A DNA stretch of 64,000 nt from Flavobacterium pallidum (GTDB lineage: Bacteria; Bacteroidota; Bacteroidia; Flavobacteriales; Flavobacteriaceae), in the NCBI RefSeq assembly GCF_003097535.1, contig NZ_CP029187.1, positions 558,001 through 622,000 on the forward strand, read 5' to 3'. The position numbers and the translations under genes are program-made. The notes below the pieces were generated by a model. It was not told the DNA's origin. It ran no database searches and was given only the letters and a program-made list of their open reading frames with translations. Of the stretch, positions 8,689 to 17,640 are shown piece by piece. The stretch's first letter is position 1. Every line of letters starts with the position of its first letter.

Positions 8689-9564
8689 CTAGTAAAGATC
8701 ATCTGTCCTCAGGTTCAAAAAACGCTGTGTTGCAAAAAACGTACTGAACCACGTAATCAGAATCCCGATCACTATCACGCCAAGCAAAACCAAACCGGTC
8801 ATTGCCTGGTCTTCGATAATCTTCAGATCCGGATAATTCTCGTCAAGGGTTACCAGCGTGACAATCAACGCCGCGACAGCCAGTACCGATCCGATGATTC
8901 CCAACATAATGCTGCGTACGATAAATGGCCTGCGGATAAATGATTTTGTCGCGCCCACCATCTGCATGGTTTTGATGATAAAGCGGTTGGAGTAAATCGA
9001 AAGGCGCATGGAACTGTTGATCAGCAACACTGCAATCAGTGCAAATATAGCACTCGCAATCAATATCCACATGCTCACATTTTCAATATTCTGGTACACA
9101 AGATCCACGAGCACATCGTCATAAACGATATCTGAAATCATGTCGTTTTTCCTGAACCGGTCTTCTATCTTACGGATGCTGTCGTTACGGATATATGCTG
9201 CATTGAGGTGGATATCGAAGCTGTTTTCCAATGGATTCTCTCCGGCAAAAGCCATAAAATCCTCGCCCATATCCTTGGAATATCTTTTGGCAGCCTCTTC
9301 CTTGGTTACGAATTCGCTGTTTTTCACAAAACGTGCCGTTTTTAACTCTGCTGCAAAGGCCTTGTGCACACTATCGGTCGCTTCATTCTTGAAGAAAATA
9401 CTCATCGGGATTTCCTCTTTGAAATGGTCCGATAGTTTCTGGGAATTGATCACGAACAAGCCCAAACCGCCCAACAGGAAAAGTACCAGGAAAATACTCA
9501 GCACTACAGAAAAATAAGAAGTAATCAGCCTGCGCTTTTTAAACTTTTCGTAAGACGAACTCAT
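8689..9564 (-). CDS. ftsX: Cell division protein FtsX (permease-like)
   Basis: I place the start at the ATG at 9564 (MSSSYEKFKKRRLITSYFSVV, 291 residues). The frame stays open to 9645, but the extra 27 residues look like non-coding leader. The product has an N-terminal cytoplasmic region, one helix at ~17-42 (VVLSIFLVLFLLGGLGLFVI), an extracellular domain with EEIPMSIFFKNEATD and a C-terminal three-helix FtsX permease domain (RPFIVRSIMLGIIGSVLAVAALIV). FtsX works with the ATPase FtsE to activate peptidoglycan hydrolases at the septum. FtsE is not in this window. It is the first gene of the five-gene operon ftsX-DUF3098-uppP-truB-OMP. Confidence 0.93.
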   Translation of the reverse strand: MSSSYEKFKKRRLITSYFSVVLSIFLVLFLLGGLGLFVINSQKLSDHFKEEIPMSIFFKNEATDSVHKAFAAELKTARFVKNSEFVTKEEAAKRYSKDMGEDFMAFAGENPLENSFDIHLNAAYIRNDSIRKIEDRFRKNDMISDIVYDDVLVDLVYQNIENVSMWILIASAIFALIAVLLINSSMRLSIYSNRFIIKTMQMVGATKSFIRRPFIVRSIMLGIIGSVLAVAALIVTLVTLDENYPDLKIIEDQAMTGLVLLGVIVIGILITWFSTFFATQRFLNLRTDDLY

Positions 9565-9651
9565 AGTTGGAAAATTATGGCGTAAAAATATAAAGAAAAT
9601 CCTTAACCGCAGTTTATAACGTGCAAAGTTTTGACTTTCGTACAATAAGCG

Positions 9652-9659
9652 TAAATTTG
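9652..9659 (+). promoter_or_regulatory. -7 box upstream of leuS
   Basis: TAAATTTG, 87 bases before the leuS start codon, predicts an untranslated leader of about 80 nt. No attenuator or T-box-like structure is obvious in this leader. Confidence 0.5.
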
Positions 9660-9746
9660 CCGCTCGCAGCTAAATTGTGCAATTAAAAATACATCCCATT
9701 CTTTGCTCAGGCACTCACGTGCTCCGCAACTCTGGCACTTAAAAAG

Positions 9747-12614
9747 ATGAAATACAATCCTTCCGAAATCGAAACATACTGGCAAAAATACTGGGCAGAA
9801 AACCAGACATTCGCCGCTGAAAACAACTCCGAAAAGCCTAAATATTACGTCCTGGACATGTTCCCGTATCCTTCCGGTGCCGGGCTTCACGTAGGACATC
9901 CGCTGGGCTACATCGCTTCGGATATTTATGCGCGCTACAAACGCCACAAAGGTTTTAATGTGTTGCATCCGCAGGGTTACGACAGTTTCGGCCTTCCGGC
10001 AGAACAGTATGCGATCCAGACCGGGCAGCATCCTGAAAAGACAACGAAAGAAAATATCGCGCGATACCGCGAACAATTGGACAAAATCGGATTTTCCTTT
10101 GACTGGAGCCGCGAAGTGCGTACGTCTTCTCCTGAATATTACAAATGGACACAGTGGATTTTCATCCAGTTGTTCAACTCCTGGTATAACAAGCAAACCG
10201 ATAAGGCGGAAGACATCTCGACATTGACAGCCATTTTTGAAAGGGCCGGCAATGCCACGGTCCATGCGGTGTGCGATGACAATATTGACATTTTTTTCCC
10301 ATCGGAATGGAAATCATTCTCCTACGAAAAGCAACAGCAAATCCTGCTTCAGTACCGCCTAACCTATCTGGCAGAAACCGAAGTCAACTGGTGCCCGGCA
10401 CTGGGAACCGTCCTGGCGAATGACGAAATCGTAAACGGTGTGTCAGAACGCGGCGGGCATCCCGTCATCCGTAAGAAAATGACACAGTGGAGCATGCGCA
10501 TTTCCGCTTACGCAGAAAGGTTGCTGCAGGGTTTGGAACAAATCGACTGGACCGAAGCGCTGAAGGAAAGCCAACGGAACTGGATCGGAAAATCGGTCGG
10601 TGCGTCGGTGACGTTTAAGCTGAAAGATTCTGAAACAGAGCGCGACAATATCGATTACCTGCTTTCAGGTGACGAAACCAACGATTATAAAATTGACGTG
10701 TTCACGACCCGTCCCGATACCATTTTCGGCGTCACTTTCATGACACTTGCCCCGGAACACGAACTCGTTTCAAAAATTACCACGCCGGAACAAAAAGCAG
10801 CCGTCGAAGCCTATGTCGAAGCGACCGCACGCCGTTCAGAGCGCGAACGCATGGCCGATGTGAAGACGATTTCAGGGGTTTTTACCGGCGCTTATGCCGA
10901 GCATCCGTTTACGAAAGAACCGATTCCGGTATGGATTGGCGATTATGTTTTAGCGGGTTACGGAACCGGAGCCGTGATGGCCGTACCTTGTGGGGACGAG
11001 CGCGATTATGCGTTTGCAAAACATTTCAAAATCGAAATAAAAAACATTTTTGACAACGTTGATATTTCTGAAGAAGCGTATGCCTCAAAAGACAATGTCA
11101 CGATTGCGAATTCCGATTTCCTGAACGGGCTCAATTATAAGGAAGCTACAAAAAAAGCGATAGCCGCTCTGGAAGAAATCCACCAGGGCAAAGGCAAGAC
11201 GAATTACAGATTACGCGATGCAGTTTTCTCCCGCCAAAGGTATTGGGGCGAGCCGTTCCCGGTATATTATGTGAATGGCATGCCGCAGATGATCGATGCG
11301 GAACACCTACCGATTCGCCTACCGGAAGTCGAGAAATATCTACCGACCGAAGACGGGCAGCCGCCGCTTGGAAACTCAAAAGAGTGGGCCTGGGACACAG
11401 TAAAAAACGAAGTCGTTTCGAATGATACAATTGATAACGTCTCCGTGTTCCCGCTTGAATTGAACACGATGCCGGGCTGGGCCGGAAGTTCGTGGTACTG
11501 GCTGCGTTATATGGACGCACACAATGACAACGAATTTGTTTCGAAAGAAGATGAGCAATATTGGCAGAATGTCGATTTGTATATCGGCGGCAGCGAGCAT
11601 GCGACGGGGCATTTATTGTATTCCCGTTTCTGGAATAAATTCTTAAAAGACCGCGGGTTTGTATCGCAGGACGAGCCTTTTAAGAAGTTGATTAACCAGG
11701 GAATGATTTTGGGGACGAGTGCGTTTGCATACCGACTTGAAGGAACGAATACTTTTGTCTCTAAAAATAAAGTAGGCGATCAGAAAGCACAACCCATCCA
11801 TGCTGATGTGAATATTGTAAATTCTTCAGACGAACTCGATATCGAAGCATTTAAAAACTGGCGTTCTGATTTCGCCGATGCCGAGTTTATCACGGAAGAC
11901 AACGGCAAATTCATCGTGTCCCGCGAAGTCGAAAAAATGTCCAAATCCAAATACAACGTCGTGACCCCGGATTTGATCTGCGAGGAATACGGCGCTGATA
12001 CCTTGCGTTTATACGAAATGTTCCTAGGGCCACTCGAACAATCTAAGCCGTGGAACACCGCAGGAATTACGGGCGTTTTCGGGTTTCTGAAGAAATTATG
12101 GCGTTTGTATTTTGACGACAACGGATTGATCGTGAATGCGAATCCTGCGTCGAAAGAAGCGTTGAAAACACTGCATAAAACGATTAAGAAAGTCCAGGAC
12201 GATATCGAGCATTTCTCGTTCAATACCTCGGTGAGCCAGTTTATGATCTGCGTGAATGAACTTAGCGCCATGAATTGCCACGAGCGCGTGATTTTAGAGC
12301 CATTGGCGATTGTCATTTCTCCTTATGCGCCGCATATAGCCGAAGAATTGTGGAAACAGCTGGGTCATGAAGGCAGCATTTCGACCGTGCCGTTCCCGAT
12401 CTTTAATCCCGAGCATCTGGTGGAAAGCAGCAAGGAATACCCGGTGTCGTTTAACGGCAAAACACGCTTTACGATCGAGCTTCCGCTGGATTTATCCAAA
12501 GAACAGATCGAAGACATCGTGATGAACGACGAACGCACGGCAAAACAACTTGAAGGGCGTACGCCTAATAAGGTTATTATCGTTCCGGGCAAGATTATCA
12601 ATATTGTGGGATAA
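9747..12614 (+). CDS. leuS: Leucyl-tRNA synthetase
   Basis: 955 residues, a class I synthetase that charges tRNA-Leu with leucine. The HIGH motif reads HVGH at residues 48-51 in [17 protein letters not shown], and KMSKS is intact at ~730 ([11 protein letters not shown]). The CP1 editing domain carries [12 protein letters not shown] (~325) and a [19 protein letters not shown] block (~405). It is ~95 residues longer than the E. coli enzyme; one insertion is at ~150-205 before the zinc-like region ([15 protein letters not shown]), as commonly seen in Bacteroidota. It is monocistronic, with an octamer array and palindromic element B directly after the stop. Confidence 0.98.
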   Translation: MKYNPSEIETYWQKYWAENQTFAAENNSEKPKYYVLDMFPYPSGAGLHVGHPLGYIASDIYARYKRHKGFNVLHPQGYDSFGLPAEQYAIQTGQHPEKTTKENIARYREQLDKIGFSFDWSREVRTSSPEYYKWTQWIFIQLFNSWYNKQTDKAEDISTLTAIFERAGNATVHAVCDDNIDIFFPSEWKSFSYEKQQQILLQYRLTYLAETEVNWCPALGTVLANDEIVNGVSERGGHPVIRKKMTQWSMRISAYAERLLQGLEQIDWTEALKESQRNWIGKSVGASVTFKLKDSETERDNIDYLLSGDETNDYKIDVFTTRPDTIFGVTFMTLAPEHELVSKITTPEQKAAVEAYVEATARRSERERMADVKTISGVFTGAYAEHPFTKEPIPVWIGDYVLAGYGTGAVMAVPCGDERDYAFAKHFKIEIKNIFDNVDISEEAYASKDNVTIANSDFLNGLNYKEATKKAIAALEEIHQGKGKTNYRLRDAVFSRQRYWGEPFPVYYVNGMPQMIDAEHLPIRLPEVEKYLPTEDGQPPLGNSKEWAWDTVKNEVVSNDTIDNVSVFPLELNTMPGWAGSSWYWLRYMDAHNDNEFVSKEDEQYWQNVDLYIGGSEHATGHLLYSRFWNKFLKDRGFVSQDEPFKKLINQGMILGTSAFAYRLEGTNTFVSKNKVGDQKAQPIHADVNIVNSSDELDIEAFKNWRSDFADAEFITEDNGKFIVSREVEKMSKSKYNVVTPDLICEEYGADTLRLYEMFLGPLEQSKPWNTAGITGVFGFLKKLWRLYFDDNGLIVNANPASKEALKTLHKTIKKVQDDIEHFSFNTSVSQFMICVNELSAMNCHERVILEPLAIVISPYAPHIAEELWKQLGHEGSISTVPFPIFNPEHLVESSKEYPVSFNGKTRFTIELPLDLSKEQIEDIVMNDERTAKQLEGRTPNKVIIVPGKIINIVG

Positions 12615-12617
12615 GAC

Positions 12618-12649
12618 CGGAAGTTAGGAAAGTCCGGAAGTCCGGAAGA
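12618..12649 (-). repeat. Octamer array after leuS (four 8-bp units)
   Basis: Four imperfect 8-bp units of the form CGGAAGTT, AGGAAAGT, CCGGAAGT, CCGGAAGA begin 3 bases after the leuS stop codon. Read on the minus strand they give the nnACTTnn pattern shared with the arrays at 48633, 52168 and 55263. Confidence 0.7.
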
Positions 12650-12671
12650 GTAATCCGTTCGGGTACGGGAG

Positions 12672-12799
12672 ACCGCGTGAGGGATTGCAGCGGCATCCTG
12701 CCGTGTAGCGCAGCGCAACGGCAGATACAGCGGAAAGCCCGACCTCGTTGCTGCACAGTTTTTCATTTTAGTGTATGGTTTCCGCAACGAGGGCACGCC
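12672..12799 (+). repeat. Interspersed palindromic element, copy B (subfamily 1)
   Basis: Starts GCGTGAGGGATTGCAGCGG and ends GAGGGCACGCCC. The centre holds a GC-rich hairpin (CTGCCGT... / ...ACGGCAG at 12699-12724), followed by AGATACAGCGGAAAGCCCGAC, the complement of the opening block. A second internal hairpin CCTCGTTGC / GCAACGAGG (12743-12751 / 12783-12791) looks like an extra insertion relative to copy E at 48475. It fills most of the gap between leuS and the protease gene. Confidence 0.75.
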
Positions 12800-12880
12800 C
12801 AAAAAAACTGTCAAAGTGACACGGTTTAAATCTGGCTTGCATTTTGCTTTTACGGCTGCAACAATTTAAACTAGATTACT

Positions 12881-13564
12881 ATGGGACCCGGATACCTGAT
12901 TTTGGCCATTCTGATTATGGGCGTAAGCTGGCTGGTCGGCAATACGCTGAAACGGAAATTTGAGCACTACTCCAAACTGCAGTTGCAGAACAATATGTCA
13001 GGCCGTGAAATCGCCGAGAAAATGCTCGCCGACCACGGAATTTTTGACGTTAAGGTCATCTCGACCGAAGGCCGCCTGACCGACCATTACAACCCCGCTG
13101 ATAAAACGGTAAACCTCAGCGAAGCCGTGTATAACCAACGAAATGCCGCCGCTGCCGCCGTTGCAGCGCACGAATGCGGTCATGCGGTGCAACATGCGCA
13201 GGCGTATTCTATGCTGCAATTGCGCTCGAAGCTCGTGCCAGTCGTGAGCGTGGCATCAGGCATGATCCAATGGATACTGATTGCGGGGATTTTGATGATT
13301 AAAACGTTTCCTGAACTTCTTTTAGTAGGGATTGTGGCATTTGCGTTGACAACTTTATTTACTGTCATTACGTTGCCGGTCGAATATGATGCGAGCAACC
13401 GCGCTTTGGCCTGGCTTGAAAACAAACAAATGCTGACGCGCCGGGAACATGACGGTGCAAAAGATGCGTTGAAATGGGCCGCCCGTACTTATGTCGTGGC
13501 CGCTGTCGGTTCTATTGCTACGTTGCTGTATTACATTTCGGTGTATGCGGGCAACAGGAGGTAA
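12881..13564 (+). CDS. Zinc metallopeptidase, YugP-like (Zn_peptidase_2)
   Basis: 227 residues. The zinc-binding motif is AAHECGHAVQHA at residues ~95-106 (HExxH in the form HECGH). An N-terminal membrane helix covers residues 1-20, and two or three more helices follow the motif (LVPVVSVASGMIQWILIAGIL, FPELLLVGIVAFALTTLFTVI, TYVVAAVGSIATLLYYIS). VEYDASNRALAWLE after them is a conserved block of this family, probably providing the third zinc ligand. It is an inner-membrane protease of unknown substrate. Monocistronic, with a strong terminator at 13596. Confidence 0.9.
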   Translation: MGPGYLILAILIMGVSWLVGNTLKRKFEHYSKLQLQNNMSGREIAEKMLADHGIFDVKVISTEGRLTDHYNPADKTVNLSEAVYNQRNAAAAAVAAHECGHAVQHAQAYSMLQLRSKLVPVVSVASGMIQWILIAGILMIKTFPELLLVGIVAFALTTLFTVITLPVEYDASNRALAWLENKQMLTRREHDGAKDALKWAARTYVVAAVGSIATLLYYISVYAGNRR

Positions 13565-13595
13565 TAGGCGTGTGGAATTTACGAATGGAATATTG

Positions 13596-13630
13596 AAATC
13601 CGCGGCCTTCATCAGGCCGCGGATTTTTAT
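13596..13630 (+). terminator. Rho-independent terminator of the zinc protease gene
   Basis: A perfect 12-bp stem, arms 13596-13607 and 13615-13626, with a 7-nt loop and a T-rich tail. It sits between the protease and the convergent HxlR gene. Confidence 0.92.
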
Positions 13631-13666
13631 TTGGAAGTATTTTCTCCAAATCTGCACCTTCCCGAA

Positions 13667-14020
13667 TTATCTCATGGCGTTCCGCATTCCCCAATCGGCC
13701 AATGCCGCCATGGCCGGGATGAGTTCGCTGCCGCTGCCGGATAATTGATATTCTACATGAGGCGGCATCACTTCTATCACAATCCTTTGCACGAGTTCAT
13801 CGGATTCCAATTGCTTGAGGTGCTGGATCAGCATTTTTTCTGTGATGGGCGGAATCGCTTTGCGAAGTTCGCTGTAACGCAGTTTTCCATTGCGAAGGTT
13901 CCATAAAATCAGCGGTTTCCATCGGCCTCCTACTTTATCCAACGCATAACTCACGGGGCATTCCACCATAATTGCCTGGCGGTTTTCGTTGTTCGTAGAA
14001 CTTTCCTTGATATTTCTCAT
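13667..14020 (-). CDS. HxlR-family transcriptional regulator
   Basis: 117 residues forming a single winged helix-turn-helix domain of the HxlR type: ECPVSYALDKVGGRWKPLILWNL at ~20-42, then RYSELRKAIPPITEKMLIQHLKQLE (recognition region) and the wing. A single Cys (in ECPVSYAL) stands at the position that senses thiol oxidation or electrophiles in some family members. It is divergent from an NmrA-like oxidoreductase gene, the usual arrangement for HxlR regulators that control a neighbouring enzyme. Regulation of that gene is an inference. Confidence 0.92.
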   Translation of the reverse strand: MRNIKESSTNNENRQAIMVECPVSYALDKVGGRWKPLILWNLRNGKLRYSELRKAIPPITEKMLIQHLKQLESDELVQRIVIEVMPPHVEYQLSGSGSELIPAMAALADWGMRNAMR

Positions 14021-14024
14021 TACA

Positions 14025-14075
14025 TACTTTTTGGTAGGTACTTGTACAAAAGTAAGTATAAAAATACCTTTGACA
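14025..14075. promoter_or_regulatory. Divergent promoters and likely HxlR operator
   Basis: A minus-strand -7 box TACTTTTG (14047-14054) faces the HxlR gene and a plus-strand box TACCTTTG (14065-14072) faces the NmrA-like gene. Between HxlR start and these boxes lies GTACTTGTAC (two GTAC separated by 2 bp) flanked by TACTTTTTGG and CAAAAGTA, an imperfect dyad. GTAC half-sites are typical of HxlR operators. The operator call is inference. Confidence 0.55.
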
Positions 14076-14097
14076 AATAATTCTAAATAAAAATATT

Positions 14098-14985
14098 ATG
14101 AAATATGTTTTAACCGGTTCTGTTGGAAACATCAGCAAGCCATTGGCACAACAATTAATTGCCGCAGGGCATGATGTGACCATCATCAGCACTAATGAAA
14201 GCAAAAAGAAAGAGATTGAACAACTGGGCGCTAAGGCTGCTATCGGCGATGTAAATGACATTGCATTTGTCGCACAAACTTTTAAGGGCGCGGATGCCGC
14301 TTACGTGATGATTCCACCAACCTGGGCCCCGGAAGACTGGCCTGCGCACATGAAACAGGTCGCCGACAATTATGTTGCCGCCATCAAAGAAAGCGGCATT
14401 AAAAAAGTAGTGCAGCTCAGCAGCATTGGGGCACATTTGGGTTATGGGGCAGGGCCAATTAACGGACTCGCCTACTTTGAAAAGCAATTGGACAAACTGG
14501 AAAACGTCGATGTTTTGAGTTTAAGGCCGTCTTATTTTTACACGAATTTATTTGCCATGGCAGATTTGATCCGGAACGCAGGCATTATGGGCTCGAATTT
14601 CGGTGCTGCCGATGGAAATTTGGTGTTGACACATCCTGCTGACATCGCTGATGCAGCCGCACAGCGCCTTTTGTCTTTGGATTTCAACGGCCATATCCAT
14701 CAATACGTTTCAAGCGATGTACGTACACTTGCGGAAGTCGCTGAAACCATTGGAAATGCTATTGGAAAACCAGGATTGCCATGGATTTCATTTTCAGATG
14801 AAGAGGCGTACAACGGGATGCTCGGGGCGGGGCTTACGAAAACCATCGCTGACGGTTATCTTGAAATGGGCCAGGGAATCCAATCCGGCATTCTCCAGGA
14901 AGATTATTTCAGTTCAGGCGCAACGCCGCAGGGGAAAGTGAAATTGGAGGATTTTGCGAAGGATTTTGCTATCGCATTTGTGTAA
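14098..14985 (+). CDS. NmrA-like NAD(P)-binding oxidoreductase
   Basis: 295 residues of the atypical short-chain dehydrogenase/NmrA group. The Rossmann start is KYVLTGSVGNISKPLAQQLIAAGHDVTIIS (residues 2-31), where the glycine motif is TGSVGNIS. An AAYVMIPPTW block follows at ~65, and IKKVVQLSSIGAHLGYGAG is at ~100. It lacks an obvious YxxxK catalytic pair, so it may be a quinone oxidoreductase or a redox sensor. Divergent from an HxlR regulator, with promoters in the 77-bp gap; probably induced by electrophiles or oxidants (inference). Confidence 0.85.
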   Translation: MKYVLTGSVGNISKPLAQQLIAAGHDVTIISTNESKKKEIEQLGAKAAIGDVNDIAFVAQTFKGADAAYVMIPPTWAPEDWPAHMKQVADNYVAAIKESGIKKVVQLSSIGAHLGYGAGPINGLAYFEKQLDKLENVDVLSLRPSYFYTNLFAMADLIRNAGIMGSNFGAADGNLVLTHPADIADAAAQRLLSLDFNGHIHQYVSSDVRTLAEVAETIGNAIGKPGLPWISFSDEEAYNGMLGAGLTKTIADGYLEMGQGIQSGILQEDYFSSGATPQGKVKLEDFAKDFAIAFV

Positions 14986-14999
14986 ACTTCAATATTAAA

Positions 15000-15040
15000 A
15001 TTCCAAATTCCAATCGTTCACGCAGATTGGAATTTGGAAT
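15000..15040. terminator. Long hairpin between NmrA-like gene and lrp
   Basis: A perfect 16-bp stem with arms 15000-15015 and 15025-15040 and a 9-nt loop lies between two convergent genes. T-runs are short (CTTTTTG at 15043-15049), so termination is plausible but not certain. Confidence 0.65.
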
Positions 15041-15054
15041 CTGCTTTTTGAAAT

Positions 15055-15525
15055 TTAGAGTTGTATTTGCCGCTCGATTTGTTGATCCAGCGAAATGAAT
15101 GTTTCCGTACGCGACACGCCTTCAATTGCCTGTATTTTGGTATTCAGTAAATTCATCAGGTGTTCGTTATCGCGACAGATGATTTTTATAAGTATAGACC
15201 AGTTTCCTGTGGTGTAATGGCATTCGAGCACTTCCGGGATTTTCCGCAGTTCTTTTACAGCTTCTGGATTTCGGGCGGCCTTGTCGAGGTAAATTCCAAC
15301 GAATGCCATGGTACTGTATCCCAAAACCTTATTGCTTACCGTGAATTTCGAACCCGAAATGACGCCGGATTGCTCGAGTTTCCTTAACCGTTGATGGATT
15401 GCTGCGCCGGAAATCCCGATTTTATTGGCAATTTGCAGGATGGGCTTTCTGGCATCGCCCATGAGGTCGCGGAGGATTTCCTTATCGATGCCATCTATTT
15501 CAATTTGGAGGGAGTTTATTTTCAT
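15055..15525 (-). CDS. Lrp/AsnC family transcriptional regulator
   Basis: 156 residues, standard for the family. The N-terminal HTH covers ~10-60 (DKEILRDLMGDARKPILQIANKIGISGAAIHQRLRKLEQSGVI), followed by the alpha-beta ligand-binding RAM domain at ~70-150 (AFVGIYLDKAARNPEAV, CHYTTGNWSILIKIICRD). Such proteins sense amino acids. The next gene upstream in the same direction is a saccharopine dehydrogenase-family enzyme, which makes amino-acid (perhaps lysine) metabolism a likely target, an inference. A minus-strand TAAATTTG box at 15533-15540 leaves nearly no leader. Confidence 0.95.
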   Translation of the reverse strand: MKINSLQIEIDGIDKEILRDLMGDARKPILQIANKIGISGAAIHQRLRKLEQSGVISGSKFTVSNKVLGYSTMAFVGIYLDKAARNPEAVKELRKIPEVLECHYTTGNWSILIKIICRDNEHLMNLLNTKIQAIEGVSRTETFISLDQQIERQIQL

Positions 15526-15532
15526 TTAGTTA

Positions 15533-15540
15533 CAAATTTA
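15533..15540 (-). promoter_or_regulatory. -7 box for the Lrp-family gene
   Basis: TAAATTTG on the minus strand ends 7 bases before the ATG. The gene therefore has its own promoter rather than reading through from the upstream dehydrogenase gene. Confidence 0.6.
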
Positions 15541-15607
15541 AACCGAATGTAGGAATTTATTTCGAAATCCAAACGTGATTAGAGCATTTGCATCCGGTTT
15601 CAACTTG

Positions 15608-15692
15608 CCCTAGCCCGGATGGCAGCGGATATCCTTTTATTTTTTTTCTTAAAAAAAATAAAAGATAGCAGCGTACAGCCGGAATAGCTCCT
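15608..15692 (+). repeat. Interspersed palindromic element, copy C (subfamily 2)
   Basis: Opens CCCTAGCCCGGATGG and ends AATAGCTCCTA, with a long AT hairpin in the centre (T-run to 15658 against the A-run up to 15663). On the minus strand it begins 8 bases after the dehydrogenase stop codon and could act as its transcript end. Confidence 0.78.
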
Positions 15693-15699
15693 AAAAATA

Positions 15700-17067
15700 C
15701 TAATTCAACTTATCCGGATTATACCCAAAATACGTCACATGCTTTTCATTAAACACTACGCCATATTCTTCCAATTCCTTTAATATAGGCTCGTAAACTT
15801 CCCTGCGGATGGGAAGTTGGACACCCGGAGTGGTAATATTACCGTTCAAAATCTGCAATGTCGCCATGGCAACGGGAAGTCCGACGGTTTTTGCCATTGC
15901 GGTATACGTCTGATCGTCGCCGATACAGACCATTTTGGAATCGATCTGTTTTTGTTGGCCGTTGAGTTCAAAGCCGAATTTATGGTACATCACAATCATG
16001 TCCTTGTCTTCAGGCTTTAATGTCCAGCTGTCATTCAGTATTTTCTCGAGGATTTGTGCCGGCGTCGCATTTTTCAGTCCGACAATCTTGTTTGGATTAA
16101 AAATATCAAGTTCCAATAATTTGTCCCACATAATGTCATCCTGTTCAATACCAAGCTGCAGGCGCATTTTTATTTCAACTGAATCTGTGGGGTGATAAGG
16201 CAAAAACAGGTTCGTGAATTCGCGGTAGCTGATGGTATCAGAATTGTCGATCATATACGTATCGTCAGTCATCCCGAGTTGTACGAACATATTCCAGGCC
16301 CGTGAATATCCTACGCGACGGATGGTGCCGCGGTATAAGGTTAAGATATCGTCAAGTCCGTATATACTTCGGTATTTCAACGAATCGCGGTTCGCATACC
16401 CTTCGAAACGGCCGTAGCCTTCGACTTCGAGGAATTCAGTACGGCGGAACAGTTTATGATAAGGAATATACTTGTAAGTACCTTCCTGTATGAATTTTGC
16501 AGCGCCGCCCTGTCCTGCCAACACCACATTTCTTGGCGCCCAGGTGAATTTGTAGTTCCAGAGATTGTCGTCGGATTCTGGTGCGACGAGTCCGCCACAG
16601 AACGATTCGAATAGGATCATCCTGCCGCCTTTGTCACGTATCTCGTCGATGACTTTCATCGCGCTCATGTGGTCGATACCCGGATCAAGCCCGATCTCAT
16701 TCATAAACACCAGCCCGTTTTCTTTTGCGGCAGCGTCAAGGCTTTGCATCGCATCACTGATGTAGGAAGCCGTCACCATGTGCTTTTTGAAAGTGATGCA
16801 ATCTTTCGCGACTTCAAAATGCAGGTGTGCAGGCAGCATTGAAATGACTACAGCTGCTTTTTGTATTTCACTTTTGCGCTGGGCTTCGTCAAAAATATCG
16901 AAAGCTATGGCGGTGGCATTGGGATGGTTTTTGGTTTTCCTTTGAGCCAGCTCGACAGAAAGGTCGCCGATGGTCAGGTGCAGGTTTTCGGCATCCGACT
17001 TTGCCAGCAGGTATTGTATCAGCGATGATGCCGAACGGCCGGCACCAATAATCAGGATATTTCTCAT
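15700..17067 (-). CDS. Saccharopine dehydrogenase family protein
   Basis: 455 residues. The N-terminal Rossmann fold starts NILIIGAGRSASSLIQYLL (residues 3-21), followed by AAVVISMLPAHLHFEVAKDC (~72-91) and a block NEIGLDPGIDHMSAMKVID (~122-140) typical of saccharopine reductase/dehydrogenase-like enzymes. The C-terminal half is the Sacchrp_dh_C type domain (GLVAPESDDNLWNYKFTWAPRNVVLAGQG). The family includes saccharopine dehydrogenase (lysine) and carboxynorspermidine synthase; the exact substrate cannot be told. A minus-strand TACATTTG box at 17085-17092 supports this start. Palindromic element C follows the stop. Confidence 0.88.
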   Translation of the reverse strand: MRNILIIGAGRSASSLIQYLLAKSDAENLHLTIGDLSVELAQRKTKNHPNATAIAFDIFDEAQRKSEIQKAAVVISMLPAHLHFEVAKDCITFKKHMVTASYISDAMQSLDAAAKENGLVFMNEIGLDPGIDHMSAMKVIDEIRDKGGRMILFESFCGGLVAPESDDNLWNYKFTWAPRNVVLAGQGGAAKFIQEGTYKYIPYHKLFRRTEFLEVEGYGRFEGYANRDSLKYRSIYGLDDILTLYRGTIRRVGYSRAWNMFVQLGMTDDTYMIDNSDTISYREFTNLFLPYHPTDSVEIKMRLQLGIEQDDIMWDKLLELDIFNPNKIVGLKNATPAQILEKILNDSWTLKPEDKDMIVMYHKFGFELNGQQKQIDSKMVCIGDDQTYTAMAKTVGLPVAMATLQILNGNITTPGVQLPIRREVYEPILKELEEYGVVFNEKHVTYFGYNPDKLN

Positions 17068-17084
17068 TTGTTATGATTCTGGCG

Positions 17085-17092
17085 CAAATGTA
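17085..17092 (-). promoter_or_regulatory. -7 box for the saccharopine dehydrogenase-family gene
   Basis: TACATTTG on the minus strand, 18 bases before the ATG at 17067. Confidence 0.55.
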
Positions 17093-17175
17093 GGTATTTG
17101 TTATATTTATAAAAAAGTATCCCTCCTTGTTTTTTCTTACACCTGTGCGCATTACTTTTATCGAAAACTTTAAAG

Positions 17176-17562
17176 ATGGATAAGAAGATCATTAGCGCAG
17201 GTGCTGTGTTTGGATTTTTTGGGATTATTTTCGGGGCTTTCGGGGCACATGCGATGAAGAAAATATTGAGTGTTGATTCCTTAGCGGTGTTTGAAACCGC
17301 CGTACGTTACCAGATGTACCACGCCTTATTCCTGTTATTCCTTGGAACGGTTAACATCATTCCTCAAAAAGCAAAAAAAATCATTTTTAATTTCATCCAT
17401 TGGGGTGTTTTCTTTTTTTCAGGATCGCTTTACACCCTGGCTTTATTTTCCGCAAGCGATATGGATGTAAAATTTATAGGAATCCTCACCCCTTTCGGCG
17501 GAACTTTGTTAATTATCGGCTGGATTTGGTTATTCGTTGAAATTTCCCGCAAAAAATCATAA
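17176..17562 (+). CDS. DUF423 family membrane protein
   Basis: 128 residues with four predicted membrane helices. FGAFGAHAMKKILS (residues ~20-33) and RYQMYHALFLLFLG are the conserved blocks of the DUF423/YgdD family of small inner-membrane proteins. The role is unknown. It is followed after 78 bp by pckA, which has its own -7 box, so the two are probably separate units. Confidence 0.9.
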   Translation: MDKKIISAGAVFGFFGIIFGAFGAHAMKKILSVDSLAVFETAVRYQMYHALFLLFLGTVNIIPQKAKKIIFNFIHWGVFFFSGSLYTLALFSASDMDVKFIGILTPFGGTLLIIGWIWLFVEISRKKS

Positions 17563-17599
17563 AATTTGACGTAACTACAACGTTGTAATTTTAATTTTT

Positions 17600-17607
17600 T
17601 ACTTTTG
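17600..17607 (+). promoter_or_regulatory. -7 box for pckA
   Basis: TACTTTTG, 33 bases before the pckA ATG. Confidence 0.6.
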
Positions 17608-17640
17608 CTCTTTAAAATTTACAACTCAACTTAAAATTTT

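Noticed and set aside
9603..10265. A 220-codon minus-strand frame over the leuS start
   Set aside because: Antisense of LeuRS coding sequence, which has clear HIGH and KMSKS motifs.
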